Assembly (NCBI GenBank): GCA_046351415.1 | Contig: JAXLYO010000013.1 | Coordinates: 62,001 to 126,000 of the forward strand | Direction: 5' to 3' | Length of the DNA: 64,000 nucleotides | Source of the DNA: JABFRG01 sp046351415 | GTDB lineage: Bacteria; Myxococcota_A; Polyangia; Polyangiales; Polyangiaceae | Shown here: piece after piece, positions 9,309-18,623 of the stretch | How positions within the stretch are numbered: position 1 is the first letter of the stretch | Layout of the letters: each line of letters begins with the position of its first letter | The notes under the pieces: generated by a model | Told to the model about the DNA's origin: nothing | Database searches by the model: none | Seen by the model: the letters and a program-made list of their open reading frames with translations, nothing else | Translations under genes and position numbers: made by a program

Positions 9309-10154
9309 ATGCCGCTCCCCGTCCTTTTCTTGGTCCTGGGGTGTGCGGTCCTCCACGCGTCGTGGAACGCGTGGGTCAAGTCGACGGGCAGTACCCGTCA
9401 TGCCCTCGGGGCGGTCTCCCTCGCGTGGTGCGTCATGGGAAGTGCAGGCGCGCTATTCGTCCCCGCACCGAACCGCGCTTCGTACCCATACTTGCTCGCC
9501 TCGGTCCTGGTGCATCAGGTGTACATCGCCGGCCTTGCTCGTCTCTACCGAGGCGATTCGCTGAGTCGCGTCTACGTGCTCATGCGCGCCATCCCGCCGG
9601 TCTTGGTCACACTGGGCTCGGCATGGTGGCTTCGTGAGTATGTATCGATCGGCAAGGGTGCTGGCATCGCGCTGGTGCTCGCGGGCGTGTTCGTGGTTTC
9701 TCCTCCGCGCATCCACGTCTGGCGCGGGCTCGGCCTACCGGCGCTCGCGATCACCATCCTTTCGATTGCTTCGTACACGCTGATCGACGGAGTCGGCGTC
9801 CGCAAAAGTGGCTCGGCGCTGGGCTACGGACTTTGGCTGTGCTTCCTCCAGGGCGGACTCTATGTTGCAACGCTCCTCGTTCGCGAGCGGATTTCGTTTC
9901 TCGCCTTCACGCAGCAGAACATGGGCGGAGGGTTCTTGGCGGGCGCTGCATCGCTCTTGGCATACACCGGCGTCCTTTACTGTGCGGCAAGGGCACCCCT
10001 CGGTCTCGTCGCCGCGCTGCGCGAGAGCTCCGTGCTCGTTGCGTCGTTCCTCGCATCGGCATTCCTGAAGGAGCGTCTACCCAAGCTCGCCTGGGTGGGG
10101 GCGCTATCCGTGTTCGCAGGCGCCGTCTGCATGGAAGAGCCCTGGCGCTTGTAA
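9309..10154 (+). CDS. EamA/DMT-superfamily transporter
   Basis: Inner-membrane protein of 281 residues with about ten hydrophobic helices and the two-fold EamA repeat architecture. The first half opens with LVLGCAVLHASWNAWVK, a pattern common in EamA permeases. Re-occurrence of charged residues at helix ends (RLYRGDSLSRVYVLMRAIPP and the YCAARAPLGLVAALRESS region) fits a drug/metabolite exporter. Substrate unknown. It follows phhA by 96 bases with no clear terminator. Confidence 0.85.
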   Translation: MPLPVLFLVLGCAVLHASWNAWVKSTGSTRHALGAVSLAWCVMGSAGALFVPAPNRASYPYLLASVLVHQVYIAGLARLYRGDSLSRVYVLMRAIPPVLVTLGSAWWLREYVSIGKGAGIALVLAGVFVVSPPRIHVWRGLGLPALAITILSIASYTLIDGVGVRKSGSALGYGLWLCFLQGGLYVATLLVRERISFLAFTQQNMGGGFLAGAASLLAYTGVLYCAARAPLGLVAALRESSVLVASFLASAFLKERLPKLAWVGALSVFAGAVCMEEPWRL

Positions 10155-10195
10155 CAAACTTGCCTCGTCCGCCGTCCCTGTGCTCAGCATCGAGT

Positions 10196-11179
10196 ATGGA
10201 TCGAGGACTTTCCCGTCGGACACTCATGATCCTGGCCGGAACGCTGCTCTTGACGCAGTCCCTTCCCGCACTTGCCGCCGACCGCGGCTTCGGATCGCGC
10301 ATCCGAACGATCGAGCGGTCGCCCATTGGCGTGACGTTTCGACTCAAGCTCCGGAATGCACCATTCCCCGTGAGTGCCGCGTCGTATCAAGACGCGAGCG
10401 TCTTCGTCTTCGTTCCCTCGTACTTCCGTGCAGACCGGTCGGGGCTTTCGGCTCTCGTGCACTTCCACGGACACAACACGACGGCCGAGCGCGCCCTTAC
10501 CGCGCATCAGTTGAGGGAACAACTCGCGGACAGCAAACAGAACGCGATTCTCGTCGTTCCTCAGGGCCCCGTGCTCGCAGCAGATTCGTCTGCCGGCAAG
10601 CTCGAAGCCCCCGGCGGCCTCCGCGCTCTTCTTCAAGAGGTTGCACTCGTGCTCGCGTCGAGTGAAGCCACCGCGGAGCTGGGGTCATCGAAGGTATTGC
10701 GCGGCACCGGCCTCGGTCGCGTGTGCCTGAGCGGCCATTCCGGTGGCTATCACGCGGTGGCCGCATGCCTGAAGCAGGGGGGAGTGACCGTATCGGAGGC
10801 ATACCTCTTCGACGCGCTCTACGCCGATGCCGAAGTCTTCAAGTCGTGGATGCTCGGCGGAAGAATCGCGGGGCAACCGAAACGGAAGCTCGTCAGCATG
10901 GCAACGGGCGGTGCACCGCTCGCAAACACCGAGGCGCTCATGGCAGAGCTCGCACGCGCGGGGCTCGTGTGTGTGACCGAGAAGAAGGAGGGGGCCATCT
11001 CGCGCGAGGACTTGGTCCGTGCCGATGCGGTCTTCCTGCAGAGTCCCCTCACGCATCAGGACGTCACCTTCGAGCACAATGCGCTGCGCGACTGCCTCTA
11101 TGCCTCTGCGCTGCCACGGCACGTCAAGACCTCCTGGTTCCGCGCCGCACGTGGACCACGTCCGATCGAAAAGCGCTGA
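10196..11179 (+). CDS. Exported alpha/beta-hydrolase-like protein
   Basis: A 327-residue exported protein. The N-terminus, with SRRTLMILAG and a hydrophobic stretch to LPALAA, looks like a Tat signal peptide, though it lacks a Phe after the twin Arg. The mature part has an alpha/beta-hydrolase feel: LVHFHGHNTT (oxyanion-side HG), an NAILVVPQGP strand, and CLSGHSGGYHAVAA as a G-x-S-x-G-like nucleophile elbow (GHSGG). The catalytic acid and base cannot be assigned reliably. Substrate unknown; an esterase or peptidase of the extracytoplasmic space is the simplest reading. Confidence 0.68.
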   Translation: MDRGLSRRTLMILAGTLLLTQSLPALAADRGFGSRIRTIERSPIGVTFRLKLRNAPFPVSAASYQDASVFVFVPSYFRADRSGLSALVHFHGHNTTAERALTAHQLREQLADSKQNAILVVPQGPVLAADSSAGKLEAPGGLRALLQEVALVLASSEATAELGSSKVLRGTGLGRVCLSGHSGGYHAVAACLKQGGVTVSEAYLFDALYADAEVFKSWMLGGRIAGQPKRKLVSMATGGAPLANTEALMAELARAGLVCVTEKKEGAISREDLVRADAVFLQSPLTHQDVTFEHNALRDCLYASALPRHVKTSWFRAARGPRPIEKR

Positions 11180-11246
11180 GTGAACCCTCCGCGCACGTAT
11201 CGGGGAACTTGGAATCGCCCCCATCCGAGCGATAGACTCGGGGCAT

Positions 11247-11960
11247 ATGAGATTCGTTCCTGCCGCCTCGCTCGTCCTCGTGACGATGCTCGCCTGCTCC
11301 AAGAACCCCGTTCAAGACAAGCCCAAGGCGGAGGTCACTGAGGTCGTCGACCCCACGGCCACCGCGTCCGCGACGAGCGCCCCCACCGGAACCGCTCCGA
11401 ACCCCACGACGGCCATGGTCGATGCAGGTTCCGCCGATGCCGCACCCGCCACCGCGGAAGAGGCCTACGTGCTCACGCCCGCCAATACGAAGGTCAACTT
11501 CACCGGGTCGAAGGTCGGAGGCTCTCACAACGGCTCCTACGGAAAGTTCACGGGCAACCTGCATCTCGTTCCGGGCTCTCTCGAGCAGAGCAAGATCGAC
11601 CTCGAGGTCGACACGAACAGCCTCCGCACCGACTCACCGAAGCTCGACGCGCACCTCAAGAGCGCAGACTTCTTCGACGTGGAGAAATTTCCGAAGGCGC
11701 GCTTCAAGTCGACGGCCTTGAAGCCCTCGGAAGCCAAGGGGGCGACGCACACGCTGACGGGCGTCATGGAAATCAAGGGCATCAAGAAGACGCTCTCTTT
11801 TCCGGTGAACATCACCGTGAAGGACGACGCACTCAGTGCGAAGGCCGATTTCGTCATCAGCCGCAAAGCCTTCAAGATCGACTTCGATGGTGCTGCCGAT
11901 TACCTCATCAAGGACGAAGTCTTGCTGAGCCTCAAGGTCGATGTTCCGCGAAAGAAGTAG
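11247..11960 (+). CDS. YceI-family lipoprotein
   Basis: A 237-residue lipoprotein with lipobox VTMLAC (Cys17) and an Ala/Thr/Pro-rich linker to about residue 75. The rest is a YceI lipocalin-like beta-barrel: YVLTPANTKVNFTGSKVGG, an SHNGSYGKFTG strand, KSADFFDVEKFPKARFKST (the family signature) and LTGVMEIKGIKKTLSFPV. YceI proteins bind isoprenoid-type lipids in the periplasm. The 3' end overlaps the convergent glycosyltransferase by 29 bases. Confidence 0.9.
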   Translation: MRFVPAASLVLVTMLACSKNPVQDKPKAEVTEVVDPTATASATSAPTGTAPNPTTAMVDAGSADAAPATAEEAYVLTPANTKVNFTGSKVGGSHNGSYGKFTGNLHLVPGSLEQSKIDLEVDTNSLRTDSPKLDAHLKSADFFDVEKFPKARFKSTALKPSEAKGATHTLTGVMEIKGIKKTLSFPVNITVKDDALSAKADFVISRKAFKIDFDGAADYLIKDEVLLSLKVDVPRKK

Positions 11961-13374
11961 CGCTCTCTCCAGCGCCGACGTTTTTCGCGAGTAACCATGC
12001 AGAGGCACCCAGGGCGGCGTCGCGCACGAGAAGTGTGACGAGGCCGATTCGCTCCATGCCGCTCACGGCATCGTAGTAGCCGCGGAAGTACGTTTGCGTG
12101 ATGACGAGGGCGAGTCCGTAGAGGAGTGCCGCAAGGCGATCACGGCGAGAGAGCAAACACGGCACGAGCAGCGGCACCGCCCAGCTCAAGTACTGCGGCG
12201 AGAAGACCTTGCTCGTGAGCCAAAGTACGATGCACGAAGCGACGAGAATGCGCACGCCATCGAGGGCGGACAGGCGTTCCGCGCCGGACCTCCGCCTACG
12301 GAAGAAGTAGAGCGAAAGCAGCGCAAGCGCGACGAGCGTTGCAGGCAGCGCGAGCTTGGCGAAGAGCGAGGGTATGGGGCCGTCCACGTTGAGAGAGCCG
12401 TAACTCACGGTTGCCTGCGGAGGCTTTGCGCTGAAGAGTCCGTAGAGCGTCGCCCACGTCGACTCACAATGAAGACCGCGACCACCGTGATATCGGAGGA
12501 GACTCGTGAGTGCGTCCCGAGAAAAGAGAAACATCGGAAAGAGGCCGACAGCGGTCGCGCCCGCGAGCGCGGGGAGGAAAGAACGTGCATGCTGCAAAAG
12601 TCGGCGGTCACCGGCGACGACGGGAAGTAACAGCAAGAGCGGGGTCAGCTTGAATGCAGCCGCGAGCCCCAGAAACATGCCGAGTAGCGCGAAGCGCCCG
12701 CGCACCCAGAAGTGGAGTGCACATGCGAGAAGCAGTGCGACCGCGCCATCGAGACGCTGAACGAACAACGCTCCGTGGGCAATGGAGAGTGCCGCGGCGA
12801 GTACGTACGCTCGCGTTCGCTCGGCGCTTCCGTGCGTCGTTACGAGGCGAAGCACGATGGTGAACGCACCGAACACGGTCAGCCCGAGGATGGCCGAAAA
12901 GACGAAGGCGTACCCATCGAGGCTGTTCGTGAAAAGACGCGGTGCGAGAAGAAAGGGCAGGGAGAGCGCCGGGTACTCCAGCGGAACCTCCGCATAGGGC
13001 GCGTGGAACTTCCCGTCGGCGGGAGCAGACGTCGCCGCGAACGTTCCGGTGCCCATCCGCGCACCGGCGAGAAAGTCGCCGTCGTGAGGCTTTCCGAGGA
13101 TCTCACCACTCAGGTTGAAGTACAGCTCCTCGTCGAACGAGTGACGATACAGAAAGACGACGGGGTACCGCACGACTTCGGTCGTCGTTGCTGTGTGCGT
13201 CTTCCATACGCGGTCGCGAAGACCTCCCCACGCGTGGCTGCTGATGCTTTGGTTCAGCCAGAGCATGAGCGTGAAGAGCAAGAGGAAGGCGGCTCCCTTT
13301 CCCTGCCAGGAGTGCTTGCTCGGCTCGGCCACGGGCACCTGTCTAGCACGGCGGCACGCGAATTCATTTGGCAT
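11932..13374 (-). CDS. GT87-like (DUF2029) polyprenyl-phosphate mannosyltransferase-type membrane protein
   Basis: A 480-residue polytopic inner-membrane protein with about 10-12 helices. It resembles GT-C fold glycosyltransferases of family GT87 (PimE-like): a periplasmic acidic stretch after helix 1, an AAAFKLTPLLLLL motif and a late LTSKVFSPQYLSWAVPLL motif are typical. It would move a sugar from a polyprenyl-phosphate donor to an envelope glycolipid or glycan; donor and acceptor are not known. It is divergent from the GH5-like gene, with only 44 bases between starts, and convergent with the YceI gene, overlapping by 29 bases. Confidence 0.78.
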   Translation of the reverse strand: MPNEFACRRARQVPVAEPSKHSWQGKGAAFLLLFTLMLWLNQSISSHAWGGLRDRVWKTHTATTTEVVRYPVVFLYRHSFDEELYFNLSGEILGKPHDGDFLAGARMGTGTFAATSAPADGKFHAPYAEVPLEYPALSLPFLLAPRLFTNSLDGYAFVFSAILGLTVFGAFTIVLRLVTTHGSAERTRAYVLAAALSIAHGALFVQRLDGAVALLLACALHFWVRGRFALLGMFLGLAAAFKLTPLLLLLPVVAGDRRLLQHARSFLPALAGATAVGLFPMFLFSRDALTSLLRYHGGRGLHCESTWATLYGLFSAKPPQATVSYGSLNVDGPIPSLFAKLALPATLVALALLSLYFFRRRRSGAERLSALDGVRILVASCIVLWLTSKVFSPQYLSWAVPLLVPCLLSRRDRLAALLYGLALVITQTYFRGYYDAVSGMERIGLVTLLVRDAALGASAWLLAKNVGAGESATSFAEHRP

Positions 13375-13418
13375 CGGGTGGCACGAAGGAGCGGCGCACC
13401 TCTTGCTACCTGAAGCGC

Positions 13419-15059
13419 ATGGTCGCGCGCCGATGCTTGTTTGCCCTGCTTAGTGCTGCAATTTCAGTCTCGGCCTGCGCGACCTCGGACGCCGTCGATC
13501 CAGTCACGGCGGATCTCCAGGAACTCACCCCTGCGCAGTTTCGGGACGGTTTCGTGACCCGGAGTGGAACGGAACTGCGTCTCGCAGGAAAGCCGTTTCG
13601 CATGGTGGGCATGAACTTCGGTGGCGGCTGTGATGGTCTCACGCTCGAAGAACAGACTGCACAATACAAGCAAACGGCTAGGGACGCGCACATCAATACC
13701 GTTCGCACGTGGTGGCTGCAGGCGTGGGGAGGCCCCGCGGACTTTTCACGCTTCGATCGTGAAGTCGCGCTGGCTCGCTCTCACGGCGTGAAGCTCGTCG
13801 TGACGCTCGGCAACCAATGGGGGCAGTGCGAGCCGCTCCTTCCGAATGGCGCCACGCACTTCAAGCTCCGAAGTTGGTATGAGCACGGGTACCGCAACTT
13901 CGGGGACCCCGGCTACGCACTGCCCTACAAGAAGTTCGTCGAGGCTGTCGTCGCCCGCTATGCGAGCGAACCTGCCGTCGCGATGTTCCAACTGATGAAC
14001 GAAGCAGAGGCGCCCGACACTGCCGACGGAAGGTGCAACGAAGATGCTGCTGCTCGCGCACTCACGGGGTTCGCGACCGACATGCTCGCCGCCGTTCGGG
14101 CCATCGATACCCAGCACCTCGTCAGCTTGGGAACACAGGGTGCCGGGCAATGCGGCACAGCGGGCGACAGCTACCGTGCGGTCCACGCGACTGGCGTCGA
14201 CGTATGCGAGTATCATGACTATTCGCAGCCGAAGGCGCCGATGCCCGTCGGAGGCTTTGCGGACCCAGCGAACAACGGTCTCGCGCGACGCTTGCGACAA
14301 TGCAAGGATCTTGGCCTGCCGCTGTTCGTCGGAGAGGCGGGCATCTTGTTCCCCGACGAAGCGAGAACGACGGCGGAGCGAGCCTTTCTGCTCGGCGCCA
14401 AGGTTGGTGCGGCATTCGGCGGCGGCGCAGCTGGTTACCTGCTTTGGCACCGTGGTTTCGGCGAGTCGAAAGAGCACTATATCGGACCGGGAGAACTCAC
14501 CGAGTCGATGCTCGACAGCTATGCGAACCCCACGAGCTGGCGCACCGACCAAGTTGGCGGCCCCAATGGGTTCGCGGCGCAACAAGGCAGCGAGCTTCGA
14601 CTCGCTTCGGTGGGCGCGGATATATGGTACACGAAAGACGCGTTCACATTTGTGCATACTGCACATGATGGTGACGTGACGGTCCAGGCGCGTGTGGAAT
14701 CCATGCCAGAAGGGAAGCCTTGGGCCAAAGCAGGCGTGATGCTCCGAGCTTCACTCTCGCCCAGCGCAGCACATGTCTCCATGGTCATGACGCCGGTGAA
14801 TGGCGCCGCGTTCTTGGTCCGGACGAGCGACGGGAGTGAAACGTCGATCGCTTCGGCGTGGGGTTTGCGCGCGCCGTATTGGGTGCGCGTCACGCGGACG
14901 TCGAACGCATTCGTAGGTAGCGTTTCTTCGGACGGTCAGACATGGAAAGAGGTTGGAAAGATCGAAGGCCCCGCGCCCTCTCGCTTCGAGGCGGGCGTCG
15001 TCGCTTCGGGAGCGGGAGGCATGGTTCGAGCGAAGGTCACGAAGGCGAGCGTGCGCTGA
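13419..15059 (+). CDS. GH5-like glycoside hydrolase lipoprotein with C-terminal lectin-like domain
   Basis: A secreted 546-residue protein. The N-terminus MVARRCLFALLSAAISVSAC gives a lipobox at SVSAC. Residues about 30-380 resemble a (beta/alpha)8 clan-A glycoside hydrolase: GKPFRMVGMNFGG, INTVRTWW, QLMNEAE with the likely acid/base Glu, and LPLFVGEAGI with the likely nucleophile Glu. The last 170 residues (DIWYTKDAFTFVH to GQTWKEVGKIE) look like a concanavalin-type domain of the DUF1349 kind, plausibly carbohydrate-binding. It could act on mannan or beta-glucan; specificity is not visible. The frame is open 51 bases upstream, but the chosen Met gives a proper signal. Confidence 0.82.
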   Translation: MVARRCLFALLSAAISVSACATSDAVDPVTADLQELTPAQFRDGFVTRSGTELRLAGKPFRMVGMNFGGGCDGLTLEEQTAQYKQTARDAHINTVRTWWLQAWGGPADFSRFDREVALARSHGVKLVVTLGNQWGQCEPLLPNGATHFKLRSWYEHGYRNFGDPGYALPYKKFVEAVVARYASEPAVAMFQLMNEAEAPDTADGRCNEDAAARALTGFATDMLAAVRAIDTQHLVSLGTQGAGQCGTAGDSYRAVHATGVDVCEYHDYSQPKAPMPVGGFADPANNGLARRLRQCKDLGLPLFVGEAGILFPDEARTTAERAFLLGAKVGAAFGGGAAGYLLWHRGFGESKEHYIGPGELTESMLDSYANPTSWRTDQVGGPNGFAAQQGSELRLASVGADIWYTKDAFTFVHTAHDGDVTVQARVESMPEGKPWAKAGVMLRASLSPSAAHVSMVMTPVNGAAFLVRTSDGSETSIASAWGLRAPYWVRVTRTSNAFVGSVSSDGQTWKEVGKIEGPAPSRFEAGVVASGAGGMVRAKVTKASVR

Positions 15060-15109
15060 GCGCCACCGTCCGTACGAACGCCCTCGTCCGAGTCCTCCCG
15101 GCGGCTTCT

Positions 15110-15844
15110 TCAGGGATCGACGAGGAGGTTTGCCGTCGCGCGGTTCTTCATGAATGCTTCCCACTCTTCGTCCGGCATGAGTCCGTCGGGAGAAAAGTCG
15201 ATCGGAACCGTCGGGTCGTTCAGAACGCTCTTGGGGTCGGGCCATTCGAGGCCCTCGACGAGCGGGCAGGACTGAATGAAGGCTTCGGACGGATCGGATG
15301 CGCCCCCCGGTTTGTGCGTCCACCAATTCACGAAGAACGCGCGTCGCTTGAGCGGGCTCGGATCGGCGCCCTGGACGCCATGGAACAGCCTTCCGGAGAA
15401 GGTCGCATAGCGCGCCACCTTCGGGGCAACAGCGCTGCCGCGACGAGGAACTCCTTCGCTCGTCGGTGTGAGGCCCACGATGAGCGTCGTGCCTCCCACG
15501 TCGCTCAAGTAGAGGATGCTCGACAAGTCGGGACTCACGACGGTCGATTGCAGCGCTTCATCGCGATCGAAATGGAAGGGGAAGTCACTGTCAGCGGCCT
15601 GCTCCCGCATCCAGTATTCTGCACCGATGCAATCGGGCGAGGGCTTTGCGATGCCGCGCAGATGTCGAACGACTTGCTCGAAGAAGTTCCTTGGTTCCTC
15701 GGAGAACGGGTACCAGGCGACCATGTTGGTGAGTAGCGCGGCGCCGTGTGGGACACGCTGCGCCAAGATGTCTGCGCAAGGGCCAGAGATAGCGCCTTCG
15801 TAGGCGCAAACCTGATCGAGCAACTTATCTACGTTTTCTGTCAC
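15110..15844 (-). CDS. 2OG-Fe(II) oxygenase-like protein
   Basis: A protein of about 244 residues with a likely double-stranded beta-helix core. The probable iron ligands are His91 and Asp93 (FHFDRDEA) and His155 (GRLFHGV), with Arg168 (KRRAF) placed to bind 2-oxoglutarate; an ILYLSDVGGTTLIVG strand lies between. No ATG occurs near the N-terminus, so a GTG at 15844 (MTENVDKLLDQ) with GGAGG 13 bases upstream is proposed; the frame is open to 15997. It lies 118 bases after the Kelch operon on the same strand. A prolyl-hydroxylase-type or unrelated cupin role remains possible. Confidence 0.6.
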   Translation of the reverse strand: MTENVDKLLDQVCAYEGAISGPCADILAQRVPHGAALLTNMVAWYPFSEEPRNFFEQVVRHLRGIAKPSPDCIGAEYWMREQAADSDFPFHFDRDEALQSTVVSPDLSSILYLSDVGGTTLIVGLTPTSEGVPRRGSAVAPKVARYATFSGRLFHGVQGADPSPLKRRAFFVNWWTHKPGGASDPSEAFIQSCPLVEGLEWPDPKSVLNDPTVPIDFSPDGLMPDEEWEAFMKNRATANLLVDP

Positions 15845-15962
15845 GAGAACGAGCGTACCTCCGTGCGAAGCGAATGGGAACGGAAGAGGTAGGGAAGATT
15901 CGAAGGAAATTTTCCGGCGGCCGCCCCTGCTTCTCTTGTCTGCCTTGGCTCGGCAGCCGTGT

Positions 15963-18623
15963 TCAACCCTGCGGCGAGGCGGTGCGTCGCCGAACAAGGC
16001 CGCGGCGGGCGATCAGCGCGATCAGCGCGAAAAGGACCGCAGCGGAAGGGGTTCCCACTCCCTCGCTTGAGCCCCGAGCGCTGCAACCCCCCGAATCCTC
16101 CGGGGGGGGCGCGGGTAGCTCGCACCTCCCTTCGGTACTGCAGGAAGCGGGAAATGTGCAGTCTGCATATGTTTTGCACGTGCGCTCGCAAGCGCCGGCG
16201 TTGCATCGATACGGAGAGCAGTCTTGGAGCTGTCCATTCCCCGGGTCCAGCATGCGCTCGGTCTTGCACGATGCGGGTGTACGCGTTTCGCAGCTTCCGC
16301 TCACGTTGCACGTTGCGCCACCGCTACAACGCCCGCCGGGGTTCTCTCCGACCTTGGCCGCTCCGCAACGTCCGTCGTCCGTGGCGACGAGCTTGTGTAC
16401 GGCAGCGCAGGCCTCGCAGGGGAGGTCGCAGGCGGTATTGCAGCAAACCCCATCGACGCAGAACCCGGTCGCGCAGTTCGAGGCCGACTTGCACGACGCG
16501 CTCACGTCGCCGATACATGTTCCTTGAGAGCCACAACGCTTCTTGTCTTTGGTGCTGCACGAGTCCGGGTCCTCAGCATTGACGACGGAGGTGCAAACGC
16601 CGCGGTCGAGCCCTGCACACGTCTGGCAGCTTCCGCAAGCAGCACTGTCACAACAGACGCCATCTACGCAGGTGCCCGACGAGCACTCGCTGCCCGCCTT
16701 GCATGCTGCTCCGCGAGTCTGGAACACCCACGCATCGCCGAAGACCCCTTGGGGGCCGTCTCCTCCCCACAGTAGCAGCTTTCCGGCGGTACCCATGGGT
16801 GTCAGTCGGCCTGCCTCTCGCGCGCCCGGAAGGGATGTACCCGGAGCCGCGTTCTCGTTCACGAGGGACGTCCAGTCCTGTCCGTCCCAAGTCCATACGT
16901 CGTTCATCATGCCGAGAGTGCCGTAGCCACCGAAGAGGACGAGCCGCTCGTGAAGTGCGTCCCATGCGAGCGGCGCTCCTCGGCGGCCCGGAGGTCGGTT
17001 CTTCGGGCTTACGCTCGTCCACGCGCTTCCGTCCCATGTCCACGTGTCGTCGACCAAATCGCCGCCGAACATCACCGAGACTTTTCGGATCGGGTCGTAC
17101 GCGAAGCTCGCATCCTGGAGAGCTCGCGGACCGGAGGATGTCGGAACGAACGACCATTGGCGCGTCTGTCCGTTCCAGGCCCACACCTTCATGCGAGATC
17201 CCACGGGACCCGTGTTGTCGAGCACGAACGTCCGATCGCGCTCGACGTCGTACGACGTGCCACTGCCGTAGCCTTGCGTGAGGAGGCCTGGATTCACCGG
17301 CGGCGTGTGTTCGGTCCATGTGCCATTCCAGGTCCACGTATCCGTCAGCCATTGGCTCTGTTGGTTGATTCCCCCGAATAGAACGACCTCGTTTCGCGTG
17401 CTGTCGAACGCGATGCGGGCCCGCGAGCGACCTTGAGGGCGCACGGGAGACGAACGCTCCTCCCACAGCTTTCCGTCGAACGTCCACGTGTCACGCGCAC
17501 CGGAGCCCGCGTATCCACCGAAGAGAAACACGCTTCCGTTGGCGAGCGTGGTGACGGCGGCCTGCGTTCGTGGGCCGGGTGACCGGCTCGCGGCGTCGAC
17601 TTGCCACGACGAGCCATTCCAGTGTTGCACCGCGTGAATGGGCAGGCCGTCCAAGCTTTGCCCCCCGACGACGATGAGGCCACCTCCGCCAAAGGCGGCC
17701 GCGCTCGTGCTGAGGAACCCAGTCGGGGGTGTGTCAGATGGAATTTCCTGCCAGGCCGTACCGCTGTGCGCCCAGATCTTGTTTCCCTTGGAAGTCCCGT
17801 TTTCGATCTTCGTTCCAAAGACGATGGGCTGTTTGCGGACGGGGTCGAAGCCCGTCGCCGTGATGCACACCGTTGGCCCCTCGCCCAGCACGTTCTCTCG
17901 TTGCCATGCGCCCGCGCGATAACGCCAAATGCCCATCGTGGAGCATCCGGCGGGTGAGTTGTCGGGGACGATGGTGGTCGGGGCACCGGCGTTCTCGTCG
18001 AAGAGCATTGCCGACTCGGCATAGATGGCAGGCAGCTTGGCCGTCGTGGGGGTTTCGTCCCGCCAAGTTTGGCCGTCGAAAGACCACGTATCGGTGAGGA
18101 AGGTCGATGCGTGCCCTCCCGCGAGCAGAACCACCTTTCGTACGGGGTCGTACGTCATGGGCGCGGCGTATCGAGCAGGGGGACTCAGGGCGGGCGAGAG
18201 CTGCGTCCACTCGGTTCCGTCCCAGGACCACGTTTCCCGGCTTCCCTCTCCAGAGCCTCCAAAAAGGATGACGCGCTTCTTGTCGCGATCGTAGGCAACC
18301 GATGCCTGTGCACGCAAACCGGGCTGGTTCTTGGGCGATGCGAGCTTGAGCGATCCGTTCCAGGTCCAGGTCGTGGCACTCGTTTCGGGGCTCGACGCAT
18401 ACCCTGGCAGGAGGACGAACTCCTTGCGTGCGTCGTCGTAGATGGCGCGACTGTTCGTTTTCGCTTCGAAGAATCGGAGCTTCGTCCAAGACTCGGTCTC
18501 TCCAGCAGCAACCGCGAGAGGCGCGTGCGAGCGTTCGACGGAACCGGTCCGTACATCGCCGCACGCTGCGTGGGCAGTGCCGAGCGCGACGATGACGCCG
18601 ATGGGGATGCGCCACTTCGTCAT
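15963..18623 (-). CDS. Kelch-repeat lipoprotein with Cys-rich region and MYXO-CTERM-like tail
   Basis: An 886-residue exported protein. The signal ends TAHAAC, a lipobox. Residues about 50-650 consist of about ten Kelch-type blades, each with the pattern xxVVLFGG followed by DTWTWDGxxWT, which should fold into one or two beta-propellers. Next comes a Cys-rich segment with CSSGTCVDGVCC-like units repeated, then a C-terminal GGCSARGSSEG, a hydrophobic helix and basic RRGLVRRR, which resembles the MYXO-CTERM sorting signal. It probably ends up surface-exposed or released. Its ATG overlaps the stop of the next upstream gene (ATGA), so it is the second gene of a two-gene operon. Confidence 0.85.
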   Translation of the reverse strand: MTKWRIPIGVIVALGTAHAACGDVRTGSVERSHAPLAVAAGETESWTKLRFFEAKTNSRAIYDDARKEFVLLPGYASSPETSATTWTWNGSLKLASPKNQPGLRAQASVAYDRDKKRVILFGGSGEGSRETWSWDGTEWTQLSPALSPPARYAAPMTYDPVRKVVLLAGGHASTFLTDTWSFDGQTWRDETPTTAKLPAIYAESAMLFDENAGAPTTIVPDNSPAGCSTMGIWRYRAGAWQRENVLGEGPTVCITATGFDPVRKQPIVFGTKIENGTSKGNKIWAHSGTAWQEIPSDTPPTGFLSTSAAAFGGGGLIVVGGQSLDGLPIHAVQHWNGSSWQVDAASRSPGPRTQAAVTTLANGSVFLFGGYAGSGARDTWTFDGKLWEERSSPVRPQGRSRARIAFDSTRNEVVLFGGINQQSQWLTDTWTWNGTWTEHTPPVNPGLLTQGYGSGTSYDVERDRTFVLDNTGPVGSRMKVWAWNGQTRQWSFVPTSSGPRALQDASFAYDPIRKVSVMFGGDLVDDTWTWDGSAWTSVSPKNRPPGRRGAPLAWDALHERLVLFGGYGTLGMMNDVWTWDGQDWTSLVNENAAPGTSLPGAREAGRLTPMGTAGKLLLWGGDGPQGVFGDAWVFQTRGAACKAGSECSSGTCVDGVCCDSAACGSCQTCAGLDRGVCTSVVNAEDPDSCSTKDKKRCGSQGTCIGDVSASCKSASNCATGFCVDGVCCNTACDLPCEACAAVHKLVATDDGRCGAAKVGENPGGRCSGGATCNVSGSCETRTPASCKTERMLDPGNGQLQDCSPYRCNAGACERTCKTYADCTFPASCSTEGRCELPAPPPEDSGGCSARGSSEGVGTPSAAVLFALIALIARRGLVRRRTASPQG

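Noticed and set aside
9833..10195. 121-codon extension of the secreted hydrolase
   Set aside because: It overlaps the EamA transporter in another frame; the export signal at 10196 fixes the start.
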